Below are positions 26,263 through 34,633 of a stretch of DNA of 64,000 nucleotides, piece after piece. The position numbers and the translations under genes are program-made. The first letter of the stretch is position 1, and each line of letters begins with the position of its first letter. This stretch comes from Gloeocapsa sp. PCC 7428 (GTDB taxonomy: Bacteria > Cyanobacteriota > Cyanobacteriia > Cyanobacteriales > Chroococcidiopsidaceae). Where the stretch lies: NCBI RefSeq assembly GCF_000317555.1, contig NC_019746.1, positions 1 through 64,000 of the forward strand, read 5' to 3'. The notes under the pieces were generated by a model. The model had not been told where the DNA came from, did no database searches, and worked only from the letters and a program-made list of their open reading frames with translations.

Positions 26263-29238
26263 ATGGACAACAAATATCTTAAACCCAACGCGATCGCCGA
26301 GCCACTCATCAACCAGTGGTACGCCTGGTCATACCTCATTTCCCCAGCCACCGCAGCCCGATACATCGCCAAATCCCACATTAAAATTTTAGAATCCTTC
26401 ATCGAGTCCCCCCAAGCACATCAAACCGCACTCAAAAACCCCGCAATGCTAGGCGGACCCTTCATCAACTACAGCATCAACTACGTAGAAAAAATTCAAG
26501 CACTCCTCGAAAAAACCAAAACCAAACAAGCCAATTTACTAACACTATCAGCAGCCATAGAAGACTTAGAAAACCTTCTTCAACAAGCAACAGGATATTC
26601 TCTCGAACCCTTATATCAACAAATTCCCGAACCCCTCAAAGGCTATGTCGAACTCGTTTACGATGCGAACAATCACGCCTCAATTCGGTATATAGAAAGA
26701 CTCCTTTACCAAAATCCAGCTTATCAAACTGCCCAACAAACCGTAGCTTTATCACTCATAAACGAAGATAGTCGTTCATTTGTTTTAAGTACACCTCGCT
26801 TAACCGACGAGCATTCGCTACATCTCAATTTTCCCTTTAAACACCCTATTTGGGATGACCTGTTTCGGATGCGAAATCATCCCGACTCATACAATAAAAT
26901 CAAAGAAGCTTTAGGAATTAAAAGTAGCGATGAAACTTTATTTTCATCTTTATTTACGCAAGAACCTCCACGTCAATCAAACAATTATACTGGAGATTCT
27001 GTTAAAATTCGTTACTTTGGTCATGCTTGTGTTTTATTTGAAACCAAAAATATTACTATTTTATGCGATCCTTTAGTAAGCTATCAACATCAAAACGGCA
27101 TTGAACGCTACACATATACTGATTTACCAGAAATTATTGATTATGTTTTAATTACGCATAATCATCAAGACCACGTAATGTTTGAAACTTTATTGCAACT
27201 ACGGCATAAAATCCGGCAGATTATCGTACCAAAAGGTAATAAAGGTGTATTAATCGACCCTTCCTTAAAGTTAATTTTAGAACAAATAGGATTTACCAAC
27301 GTCAAAGAGATTGACGAATTAGAGACAATAGAATTTAGTGATGGCTGTATTGTAGGGCTACCTGTCTTCGGCGAACATGGAGATTTAAACATTGCTACAA
27401 AAATAGCTTATTGGCTCAATCTTAAAGGTAAAAAAATCCTGTGTGCGGCTGATTCTAACAACATTGAGCCTGCACTTTACAAACATTTATATAAAATTTT
27501 AGGTAATCTCGATATTTTGTTTATTGGAATGGAGTGTGACGGCGCACCTTATACATGGGCATACGGCGCATTATTAACGCAGTCAATTCCACGCAAGATG
27601 TCACAAACACGCCGCCTCGACGGTTCTAATGCTGAAAAAGCAATTAATTTAGTCAATCAATTTCAACCACAACAAGTTTATGTTTATGCAATGGGTCAAG
27701 AACCGTGGTTAACTTACATTACTTCGATTAAATATACCGAAGATTCGCATCCAATTATTGAGTCAGATAAATTAGTTCAATTTTGTAGAGATAATGGAAT
27801 TGCGAGCGATCGCCTATTTGGTTGTAGAGAATTCATCTTAGAAGAAAATGCCAAACCATGTACCTCAAATCATCACCACAAAGCTTCCATTGACCAACTT
27901 TTAGAAGAACTTTCTCAAAAAGATATCAAAGTTTGGATTGAAGAAGATCTCAATACAACCGAACCAAAACTCAAATGCAATGCACCTAAAGGTGTTTTAA
28001 CACCCCGACTACAAGCACAAATAAAAGAACGCAAAACAGAGATCGTCGAATTTTTACGGAATCGCGATCGCCCTAAAGTAGATCTAGCCGCAGAAGCCGT
28101 CTTAGATCCAACAATTCAACCATCAACTACAACATCCTCAGTTGACTTTAATCGCGTTTTACTTACAGGAGCAACAGGGTTCCTCGGTGCGTTTCTCTTA
28201 TTTGAATTATTACAAAACCAAGCTAAAATTTATTGTTTAGTTCGAGCAGAAAGTTTTGAGGCAGCACAGCATAGAATAAAAGAATGTCTGCAATCTTATT
28301 TGCTTTGGCAAGAATCATTTAGTTCGCAAATTATACCTATAGTCGGCGATTTAACACAACCACTCCTAGGACTTTCACCAACACAATTTCAAACCCTCGC
28401 CGATGAAATTGCCACAATATATCACAACGGTGCGTGGGTGCATCACACATTACCCTACTCAATGCTGAAAGCTACGAATGTTTTAGGTACGCAAGAAGTT
28501 TTAAAACTAGCTTGTAGTAGCAAAGCCAAACCTGTCCATTTTATTTCCAGTATCAGTGTTTTTTCTCCTAATTCAACAGAAGAAACAATTTATGAATCAA
28601 ATCAACTCGATATAAAATCCGCACCCGTTGGTGGTTATGCACAAACTAAATGGGTAGCCGAAAAACTAGTATCAATTGCACGCGATCGCGGTCTTTCTGT
28701 TTCCATATATCGCCTTGGGGCAGTTGCTGGACATAGCAAAACAGGAGTATTCAATCGCGATGATTTCTTATACAAATTAATCCAAGGTTGTATTCAAATA
28801 GGAAGCGCACCCATCAGCGATATGATGCTCAATATCATCCCTATAGATTACACAAGCCAAGCCATCATTCATCTTTCCAAACAATCGCCAAATGTCTATC
28901 ACTTAGTACATCCGCAACCAGTTTCTATCGATTTATTATTCGATCAACTTCACACTATGGGTTACGACATCAAACGTTTACCTTACAAACAATGGCGCGA
29001 ACAACTCTTAAAAATTGCCGCAACTGATCAACAACATCCGTTATATGCGATCGCCTCCTTATTCCCCGCCGAAAAACAATCGCCTTCAACAAACATAAAC
29101 TTCAATTGCCATAATACCCGCACCGAACTCGCAAAAACATCAATCAATTGCCCTCCCATCGACTCAACCCTACTCAACAATTATATTACCCATCTCATGC
29201 AAAACAATTTATTAGATGTACCCAAACAACTGATCTAA
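26263..29238 (+). CDS. Fusion: CmlA-type diiron beta-hydroxylase, docking domain, thioester reductase
   Basis: Residues 1-535 match my memory of CmlA, the diiron oxygenase that beta-hydroxylates a carrier-bound amino acid in chloramphenicol synthesis. There is an N-terminal helical part, then a metallo-beta-lactamase fold with HxHxDH (His299, His301, Asp303, His304), Glu371 in GEHGD and Asp397 in AADSN. The spacing equals the CmlA ligand set I recall (305, 307, 309, 310, 377, 403) with a constant offset of 6. Residues about 545-610 resemble the TubC-like docking domain at the start of the preceding NRPS. Residues about 628-980 are an extended SDR thioester reductase with GATGFLG (636-642) and Tyr792/Lys796, which would release the chain as an aldehyde or alcohol. 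The fusion with a docking domain in mid-protein is unusual. A plain MBL hydrolase is the alternative for the first part. Confidence 0.85.
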   Translation: MDNKYLKPNAIAEPLINQWYAWSYLISPATAARYIAKSHIKILESFIESPQAHQTALKNPAMLGGPFINYSINYVEKIQALLEKTKTKQANLLTLSAAIEDLENLLQQATGYSLEPLYQQIPEPLKGYVELVYDANNHASIRYIERLLYQNPAYQTAQQTVALSLINEDSRSFVLSTPRLTDEHSLHLNFPFKHPIWDDLFRMRNHPDSYNKIKEALGIKSSDETLFSSLFTQEPPRQSNNYTGDSVKIRYFGHACVLFETKNITILCDPLVSYQHQNGIERYTYTDLPEIIDYVLITHNHQDHVMFETLLQLRHKIRQIIVPKGNKGVLIDPSLKLILEQIGFTNVKEIDELETIEFSDGCIVGLPVFGEHGDLNIATKIAYWLNLKGKKILCAADSNNIEPALYKHLYKILGNLDILFIGMECDGAPYTWAYGALLTQSIPRKMSQTRRLDGSNAEKAINLVNQFQPQQVYVYAMGQEPWLTYITSIKYTEDSHPIIESDKLVQFCRDNGIASDRLFGCREFILEENAKPCTSNHHHKASIDQLLEELSQKDIKVWIEEDLNTTEPKLKCNAPKGVLTPRLQAQIKERKTEIVEFLRNRDRPKVDLAAEAVLDPTIQPSTTTSSVDFNRVLLTGATGFLGAFLLFELLQNQAKIYCLVRAESFEAAQHRIKECLQSYLLWQESFSSQIIPIVGDLTQPLLGLSPTQFQTLADEIATIYHNGAWVHHTLPYSMLKATNVLGTQEVLKLACSSKAKPVHFISSISVFSPNSTEETIYESNQLDIKSAPVGGYAQTKWVAEKLVSIARDRGLSVSIYRLGAVAGHSKTGVFNRDDFLYKLIQGCIQIGSAPISDMMLNIIPIDYTSQAIIHLSKQSPNVYHLVHPQPVSIDLLFDQLHTMGYDIKRLPYKQWREQLLKIAATDQQHPLYAIASLFPAEKQSPSTNINFNCHNTRTELAKTSINCPPIDSTLLNNYITHLMQNNLLDVPKQLI

Positions 29239-29305
29239 TAAAGTCAATGGTAACTAGGAATTATTATTAAAACAATCTATCACCTATCATCCATAAGGAG
29301 ACAAA

Positions 29306-30151
29306 ATGCTAACAAGCGATCGCTACACTGAATACGATACCTGGGCATGGTTATACAACGAAACAATGGGGCCACAATATTATGCAAACCAAATGCCTTC
29401 TTTAGAAACTATGCTGTTGTCCCAAATCCCCCAAAAAGCAGAAATACTAGATTTGTGCTGCGGTACAGGACACTTGATGCAGCCCCTAATTCAGCGCGGA
29501 TACAGCGTGACAGGCTTAGATGGCTCCGAAGAAATGCTTAACTACGCACGTCAGAATGCACCCCAAGCAAAATTCATTTTGGGAGATGCTCGCACATTCA
29601 ACCTGCAATCACAATTTGATGGAATCTATTCTACTAGCGCTTCGCTCAATCATGTACTTAATTTAGAAGAACTCAAAGCAGTTTTTCAAAATGTGTACCA
29701 AGCGCTCAAACCAAGTGGCTTATTTCTATTTGACCTTAATCACGCAGATCAAATGCAAAAATGGTGGAAAGGTCAAATTGCTGAAGGAGAAATTGAATCG
29801 AATTATGCATGGTATTTAGTCCCTAATTATGATGCAACAATCCGGCTTGGGAATTTCAAAATTACACTATTTCAAAAAAATCAATTAAAAACATCGACTA
29901 ATTGGAAATCATTCTATAATACTATCAATAGCCCGTTACTTACAAAACTAAGATTACGGCTAATAGCTAAAGTTCCTCAGTGGCAAAACTGGCAGCGATC
30001 AGAAATTATTTATCAAGTTAAAGGCTATTTTCCTGAAGAAGTTAAAACAGCATTAGAAGAAGTCGGCTTTACTCAAGTTCAAATTAAAACGATAGAGGGT
30101 AAGTCAAATTTAGACAATAATCATTCAGCTTATTTTATCTGTAATAAGTAA
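29306..30151 (+). CDS. SAM-dependent class I methyltransferase
   Basis: The Rossmann motif I is ILDLCCGTGHLMQPL near residues 46-60, followed by the acidic residue of motif II in GLDGSEEM and a GDAR motif III. At 281 residues the length is normal for a free-standing methyltransferase. The start follows a good ribosome binding site (AAGGAGA) 5 bases upstream. It lies 67 bp after the reductase gene, so it is probably a tailoring enzyme in the same operon. Whether it methylates O or N on the peptide, and at what stage, cannot be told from the sequence. Confidence 0.85.
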   Translation: MLTSDRYTEYDTWAWLYNETMGPQYYANQMPSLETMLLSQIPQKAEILDLCCGTGHLMQPLIQRGYSVTGLDGSEEMLNYARQNAPQAKFILGDARTFNLQSQFDGIYSTSASLNHVLNLEELKAVFQNVYQALKPSGLFLFDLNHADQMQKWWKGQIAEGEIESNYAWYLVPNYDATIRLGNFKITLFQKNQLKTSTNWKSFYNTINSPLLTKLRLRLIAKVPQWQNWQRSEIIYQVKGYFPEEVKTALEEVGFTQVQIKTIEGKSNLDNNHSAYFICNK

Positions 30152-30192
30152 CTAATAATTGCTCATGACTCATTACCCATGACCTATTACCC

Positions 30193-31680
30193 ATGACATC
30201 CTTAACAAAAGACAAAACCGATTTACAAAAAGAACATCTAGAAGATTTAATTAATCGATATACGCAGCGATCGCCTGCATCAAAACGCTACGCTCAAACT
30301 TATCGCCCTGTATTTGCTGATAAAAGTTCCCTCGGATTAGGCTTTTCTCCAGAATTAAAAGAAGTATGCTATCCAATCGTTGCTGAACGTGCAACAGGTT
30401 CTAAACTGTGGGACATTGATGGCAACGAGTACGTAGACATTTTAATGGGCTTAGGAATCAATTTATTTGGTCACAATCCGCCCTTTGTCAAAGAAGCGAT
30501 CGCATCTCAACTCGAAAAAGGTTTTCCAATCGGACCACAAGCCGAGTTAGCAGGCGAAGTCGCGCAACTGATATGCGAACTCACCGCATCCGAACGAGTT
30601 ACCTTTAGTAACACAGGAACCGAAGCGATCATTACCACAATTCGTATTGCCAGAACCGCAACAAACCGTGACAAAATTGCAATTTTCACGAATTCCTATC
30701 ACGGACATTCAGATAATACACTCGTACGCGCAGGCTTGAGCGAATACGCCAAACAAGCCGCAAATCGCAAAATCGAAGGTATCGCCGCCAGAAGTCCGCT
30801 AGGATGGTTGCTGCGCCCCATTCAAACACGATTAAAAGCAAGTATCAATCCGCAAGCCGTACCCGCCGCCCCTGGTATACCCAACGATGTCGCCAAAAAT
30901 ATTTTAGTGCTTGATTATGACAATCCGCGATCGCTTGAAATCATCAAAGCGCATCAACAGCAACTCGCCGCCGTTTTAGTCGAACCCGTACAAAGTCGTC
31001 GCCCAGAATTACAACCAAGAGAATTTTTACATCAGTTACGACAAGTAACAAAAGATGCCGGTATAGTACTAGTCTTTGACGAAATGGTGACAGGGTTTCG
31101 CATACATCTCGGTGGTGCCAAAGCTTGGTTTGGCGTTGACGCTGACATTGTTACCTACAGCAAAATAGTCGGCGGTGGATTACCGATGTCAATAATTGCT
31201 GGAAAAGCCGCATATTTAGATCGTATTGACGGTGGTATGTGGAATTATGGCGACCAATCCACCCCCCAAGTCAAAACAACCTTTTTCGCCGGGACATTTT
31301 GCAAACATCCGCTAGCGCTAGTAGCAGCCAAAGCCGTACTCCAACACCTCAAAGCCGAAGGAAACGCGCTGCATCAGCACCTAAATGGGCGTACCTCGCA
31401 GTTAGTAGCGCAGCTAAACACCGAGATGACAACTGCTGGTATACCCTTACAATTTACCCATTTTGGCTCATTTTTTGCTGCCAATAATTCACAAATTTCT
31501 CTTTCACCAATGGCAATGAATTTGTTGTCATTACACTTGCTTCTCAAGGGAATCCATCTCCGACAAGGAGACAAAGGTGGCTTTCTTTCCACAGCACATA
31601 CCGAAGAAGATATCAACAAAATTATTCAGGCTTTTAAAGACAGTACCAAAGAATTAAACACCGGAGGATTTATCAATTAG
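30193..31680 (+). CDS. PLP-dependent class III aminotransferase (GSA-aminotransferase/AMT type)
   Basis: The fold-type I class III signature is clear: FDEMVTGFR, then TYSKIVGGG holding the PLP lysine, and the GTEA and HGH segments of the cofactor site. It resembles glutamate-1-semialdehyde aminotransferases and the AMT domains built into mixed PKS/NRPS enzymes such as McyE. Two roles fit. It could aminate a beta-keto thioester if the PKS ketoreductase is inactive, giving a beta-amino acid. Or it could convert the aldehyde made by the reductase into a terminal amine, as in myxochelin B. A primary role in haem synthesis is unlikely given the location. Confidence 0.88.
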   Translation: MTSLTKDKTDLQKEHLEDLINRYTQRSPASKRYAQTYRPVFADKSSLGLGFSPELKEVCYPIVAERATGSKLWDIDGNEYVDILMGLGINLFGHNPPFVKEAIASQLEKGFPIGPQAELAGEVAQLICELTASERVTFSNTGTEAIITTIRIARTATNRDKIAIFTNSYHGHSDNTLVRAGLSEYAKQAANRKIEGIAARSPLGWLLRPIQTRLKASINPQAVPAAPGIPNDVAKNILVLDYDNPRSLEIIKAHQQQLAAVLVEPVQSRRPELQPREFLHQLRQVTKDAGIVLVFDEMVTGFRIHLGGAKAWFGVDADIVTYSKIVGGGLPMSIIAGKAAYLDRIDGGMWNYGDQSTPQVKTTFFAGTFCKHPLALVAAKAVLQHLKAEGNALHQHLNGRTSQLVAQLNTEMTTAGIPLQFTHFGSFFAANNSQISLSPMAMNLLSLHLLLKGIHLRQGDKGGFLSTAHTEEDINKIIQAFKDSTKELNTGGFIN

Positions 31681-31695
31681 TAAGGAGAAACAATT

Positions 31696-31962
31696 ATGGT
31701 AGTGATGGGGAAATATTGTAAAGCATATTTAGTCAAACAATTGCGACAATTCAAGCAATGGAGTGAAACCTCAAAAAACGATGAAGAGCATCAACTCAAT
31801 GGTGATGACGTAGTGTACTTACAAGAAAATTATGTTGTCACCAACGGTATTTTTAAAGATGAAAACATCATTTTTGATAACATCACTCAGGAATGGCAAG
31901 ATTTTTGTCACGCAGTTTTGCAATTTGAACCCGATAGCGCCAAAGTAGCAACCGAGGAATAA
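31696..31962 (+). CDS. Small protein of unknown function in the NRPS operon
   Basis: An 88-residue product that I do not recognise. It starts 15 bp after the aminotransferase stop behind a strong TAAGGAGA site and ends 1 bp before the next start, so it is translated as part of the operon. It is charged and soluble, with no signal peptide or membrane segment and a single Cys near the N-terminus (GKYCKAY). The context implies a role in biosynthesis, self-resistance or partner folding, but nothing in the sequence selects one. Confidence 0.65.
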   Translation: MVVMGKYCKAYLVKQLRQFKQWSETSKNDEEHQLNGDDVVYLQENYVVTNGIFKDENIIFDNITQEWQDFCHAVLQFEPDSAKVATEE

Positions 31963-31963
31963 C

Positions 31964-32284
31964 ATGAACGAACTAGTGCAAAGACTATCACAAGGCGAAC
32001 ATCCCATCGAAGCAAGTCTTCGTCCAGAAAAAAACGTTGCCATTTTTAAAGAATGTATCGACCGTGGCTACGTTCATATCAAGTTTACAAAAACCCAAGG
32101 AGGAACCGAACTAGGAGTTCAGCTTGACCGTAGTGCATCCGATTTCAGTACAGCCAACTTTGAACAACAAACAGGAATTGCTCATATCGTTGGAGATTTA
32201 ACTTTAAATTATGTACCAGTTCGATGTGTTGCTGATATTGAACTAGAAACATTAACTGGTAAAGGGCATTTAGAAGTTAAATAA
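31964..32284 (+). CDS. Small protein of unknown function in the NRPS operon
   Basis: A 106-residue product not recognised. It looks like a compact alpha/beta protein: a short helical N-terminus, then strands rich in alternating hydrophobic residues (HIKFTKTQGGTELGVQLD, HIVGDLTLNYVPVRCVADIEL). No catalytic motif is evident. It starts 1 bp after the previous stop, so the two small genes are probably made in step and may form a pair. It is the last gene of the tight operon before a repeat-containing spacer. Confidence 0.65.
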   Translation: MNELVQRLSQGEHPIEASLRPEKNVAIFKECIDRGYVHIKFTKTQGGTELGVQLDRSASDFSTANFEQQTGIAHIVGDLTLNYVPVRCVADIELETLTGKGHLEVK

Positions 32285-32333
32285 AACTTGCAATTTTTAA
32301 CTTCTACAGAAACCTTTTTTAAAAAGAAACACT

Positions 32334-32402
32334 TCAGCCGCAGAGGAGGACACTGCGTTGGGCGGCTTCGCCGACTTGAAGCAAGTGTCCGTAGACACAG
32401 AG
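32334..32402. repeat. Palindromic repeat in spacer
   Basis: The stem elements GGCGGCTTCGCC and ACTTGAAGCAAGT, with outer GACACT...AGTGTC arms, lie between the 106-aa gene and mbtH. The reverse complement (ACTTGCTTCAAG...CAACGCAGTG) shares its arms with the repeat at 16634, so it belongs to the same dispersed family. Confidence 0.65.
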
Positions 32403-32468
32403 AAAAGACTAGGGAAAGCTTTTCACGAACAATTTAGGATGGCTATACACATTTAATAACAGAAAATG

Positions 32469-32684
32469 ATGAATCAAGAAGACACCGAAGATACTACGAT
32501 TTACACCGTAGTCGTTAATGACGAAGAGCAATATTCAATTTGGCCTGAGTACCGAGAAATTCCCTATGGATGGAAAGCAGCAGGAAAAACAGGATTAAAA
32601 CACGAATGTCTGGAATACATCAAAGAAGTATGGACAGATATGCGACCTTTAAGTTTACGCAAGAAAATGAGCGAGGCTAATTAA
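32469..32684 (+). CDS. mbtH: MbtH-like protein, NRPS adenylation-domain chaperone
   Basis: This is a 71-residue MbtH-family protein, which binds A domains and activates or stabilises them. The family signature is complete: [11 protein letters not shown], then [12 protein letters not shown], then WTDMRP near the C-terminus. An alternative start is the codon immediately before (32466). It lies downstream of the NRPS genes across a 180-bp spacer containing a palindromic repeat, so it may be transcribed with them or separately. It probably serves the A domains of this cluster and perhaps the orphan NRPS at 48872. Confidence 0.95.
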   Translation: MNQEDTEDTTIYTVVVNDEEQYSIWPEYREIPYGWKAAGKTGLKHECLEYIKEVWTDMRPLSLRKKMSEAN

Positions 32685-32807
32685 AATAGGCACACCAAAA
32701 AGGCTAGTAATTGGTAATTGGAAGGAAGATTTATTCTCTATTTACTATTACCAATTCTCACATCCCCAAATCATTCATAAAAATCTTTCCCTCTGTTCTC
32801 TTTATGT

Positions 32808-32885
32808 ACTTAGCGTCTAGCCTAAAGCCTGCGGCTAACGGCAACCCCCGCGGGGAAGGTAGTTCGTTTCCTAAAGCCCTTAAAA
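32808..32885. repeat. Palindromic repeat in the mbtH downstream spacer
   Basis: The 242-bp spacer 32685-32926 holds no gene. It contains a CTAAAGCCTGCGGCTAACGGC segment and the short palindrome CCCCGCGGGG, flanked by TTTCCTAAAGCCCT. This is the style of the other dispersed repeats in the window. Confidence 0.5.
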
Positions 32886-32926
32886 CATAAACAGCACTAC
32901 TTTCTAAGTTCCGATTATTCGGAGAT

Positions 32927-33406
32927 ATGACTCTAGATGACGATTTTCAGCTTGATTTACTTGTTCCTTGGGATTTACCCGTTGAGCAACAATTAAGTGA
33001 AGCTGAACGAACAAAACTAGAGACAATACTCTTCCAGATACTAAAAGCACTTGCTCAGACTGACCACCACGTTGGGCTTGTCATTATTCAAGACATATTA
33101 GAGGAACTTAGTACACTAGACATATCTCCAGCCGAGATATCCTCCACCAAAACAGCGCTGTTAAACTGGGAAGTACAAGACTTTGATCGTCATTTCGGTG
33201 TCAGCCATGTCAAAACTCAAGAACCTGCGTTTTGTCTAGTCCGAGGTTTATTGATTGCCTTACACCGAATGTTGCTTTTACTCAATGATCGCAATAATCA
33301 GTTCGATCCCGCTGAAGTTGAATATCAAAGATACGGGTATATTAGCTATGTTCATCTGTTATCAAGAGTCTTTAACTTGAATTGGAGAAATTGCGATGAC
33401 GGTTGA
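32927..33406 (+). CDS. Protein of unknown function
   Basis: A 159-residue, mostly helical acidic protein that I do not recognise. It starts after a CGGAGAT site and overlaps the next gene by 11 bp, so the two form a translationally coupled pair. There is no signal peptide and no known catalytic motif. The segment FCLVRGLLIALHRMLLLLNDRNNQF is strongly hydrophobic but too short and interrupted to be a clear membrane anchor. The position next to mbtH suggests a link with the peptide pathway, but that is inference. Confidence 0.65.
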   Translation: MTLDDDFQLDLLVPWDLPVEQQLSEAERTKLETILFQILKALAQTDHHVGLVIIQDILEELSTLDISPAEISSTKTALLNWEVQDFDRHFGVSHVKTQEPAFCLVRGLLIALHRMLLLLNDRNNQFDPAEVEYQRYGYISYVHLLSRVFNLNWRNCDDG

Positions 33407-33968
33407 TGCACAAAAAATCTGGAAGGGATTTCATTGGTCATTTTTTATTAATATTCAAGGATTGATTATTTGTCTGCGGCGTTTTGAGTATAGTTTAGTA
33501 TTAGGAGATTTAGAAGTTGCTCAAACTGAACTCGCAACAGCAACCGATTTGATGAATGCTTCGGGTGCAGCAATGCAACTAGCTGGTAGTTTCAGCCGTC
33601 AAATGTATGAATCACAAGTTCGCCCAACAATGAGTCCTCCTTATGTAAAAGCGGACAACTTCAGTGGATTAATGTGTTGGGAACACGCCGCATTAATGCA
33701 AATTTGGAAGCGGCTGGGTTCAACCTTTAAACATCTCCCCGATGAATTGCAACCTCAACACGCAGAATTTGTCCAAGCATACTTTAAATTAGTTGCAGAC
33801 CACAAAGCTGTGTGCCAAAAATTTGGCGGCGATGAAGGAGGTAGTTTGAGGTTTGAAGATGGCAAAGCCACAGAAACTCTAGATAAGTTTGCACAAGTTC
33901 GTTATGCTCAAATCGATCCTAATCAGGCGATCGCTCGCTGTCCTCCCAGTTACTTCAAGTTCTCATAA
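33396..33968 (+). CDS. Protein of unknown function, paired with the preceding gene
   Basis: A 190-residue product. The N-terminal half is helical (FINIQGLIICLRRFEYSLVLGDLEVAQTELATATDLM), followed by a conserved-looking block with RPTMSPPYVKADNFSGLMCWEHAALM. It overlaps the preceding gene by 11 bp. I do not recognise the family. The His/Glu-rich helices (WEHAALMQIW) could suit a small helical-bundle enzyme, but no metal site can be assigned. It is the last gene before the mosaic region. Confidence 0.65.
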   Translation: MTVDAQKIWKGFHWSFFINIQGLIICLRRFEYSLVLGDLEVAQTELATATDLMNASGAAMQLAGSFSRQMYESQVRPTMSPPYVKADNFSGLMCWEHAALMQIWKRLGSTFKHLPDELQPQHAEFVQAYFKLVADHKAVCQKFGGDEGGSLRFEDGKATETLDKFAQVRYAQIDPNQAIARCPPSYFKFS

Positions 33969-34063
33969 AGGAGATCGCGATCATGACCTAATACAATTGT
34001 TTTTACGAACTATTTGCTTTTAATTGCGAATTAATTTTAATAATTTTTTTCTGATACTTGCTG

Positions 34064-34252
34064 AAAAAAGATGACACTCTCCTGGCTGAATCTTATCCAA
34101 AAAAACCAGAAGAATGCCACAGCCCACCTTGTCTTTTGTAAGTGGAGTTATCTTGGTATGGACGCTTTGTCTTCCACATTATTATTGCAATTAATTCTTA
34201 ATTAAAGCAAGAGATTTAGCATTAGAAAATTCAATATTAAGAAGCACTTATC
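34064..34252 (+). promoter_or_regulatory. Leader element, copy 1 (structured, duplicated)
   Basis: About 190 bp align along their whole length with 43881-44067. Shared blocks are GATGACACTCTCCTG, AGAATGCCAC, CCACCTTGTCTTTT, AAGTGGAG, ATCTTGGTATG, TATTATTGCAAT and AATTCTTAATTAA. A hairpin with arms TCTCCTGG and CCAGAAGA and a second one with CCACCTT and AAGTGG are conserved in both copies, although the loop sequences differ. An ATTGCAAT palindrome could be a regulator site. This copy precedes a remnant coding start (34253) and a 60-aa gene. I do not recognise it as a known riboswitch or RNA family. Confidence 0.6.
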
Positions 34253-34306
34253 ATGAGCTTAGCAGTAGTAATCAAACCAACCAATTCAGGTAATGCTTAT
34301 TCTTGA
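34253..34306 (+). pseudogene. Remnant of an aldolase N-terminus (17 codons)
   Basis: A 17-codon frame, MSLAVVIKPTNSGNAYS, begins where the aldolase begins relative to the leader. Its first 40 bases align with the 5' end of the aldolase gene at 44068 (ATGAGC, then GCAGT..., AAATCAAAC.., CAGG). The rest of the aldolase is missing in this copy. A genuine small peptide is possible but less likely than a deletion scar. Confidence 0.5.
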
Positions 34307-34356
34307 TACGGGTATCCGTGCGATCGCATAAAAAAATCCCACGTATAACAACTGAA

Positions 34357-34539
34357 ATGCAACCATCAACAGGCTTACGACAACGCGAACTGTGCAAGAA
34401 ATTAGGTCTAGACTACAGACTATTGGCAACACAAGCCAAGGAACAAGGAATCAGTACCCATGCTTATATTCAGCAACTCACAGGTTGGATCTTGCGCAAC
34501 GAACTTTACTACCCACCAGAAAAGAAAGAACGCAGGTGA
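34357..34539 (+). CDS. Small HTH-like protein, copy 1
   Basis: A 60-residue protein beginning MQPSTGLRQRELCKKLGL, nearly identical over its length to the product at 45205-45384. The pattern GLRQRELCKKLGLDYRLLATQAKEQGISTHAYIQQLTGW looks like a short helix-turn-helix, so DNA binding is a reasonable guess. I chose the internal Met because that is where the two copies start to align. It follows leader copy 1 and the aldolase remnant, but no methyltransferase follows on this strand. The function is unknown. Confidence 0.6.
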   Translation: MQPSTGLRQRELCKKLGLDYRLLATQAKEQGISTHAYIQQLTGWILRNELYYPPEKKERR

Positions 34540-34633
34540 GCTTCGATGCTTTAGGAGCTTCTTGTGCAGAGGACGCAGAGGAGCAGAGGAGAATTATTAG
34601 AAGTAATATTTTTTCTTCTATTTTACTATCTAC

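Noticed and set aside
22816-29238. Thioesterase domain for chain release
   Set aside because: No GxSxG alpha/beta-hydrolase segment follows the last PCP; the reductase is the only visible release domain.
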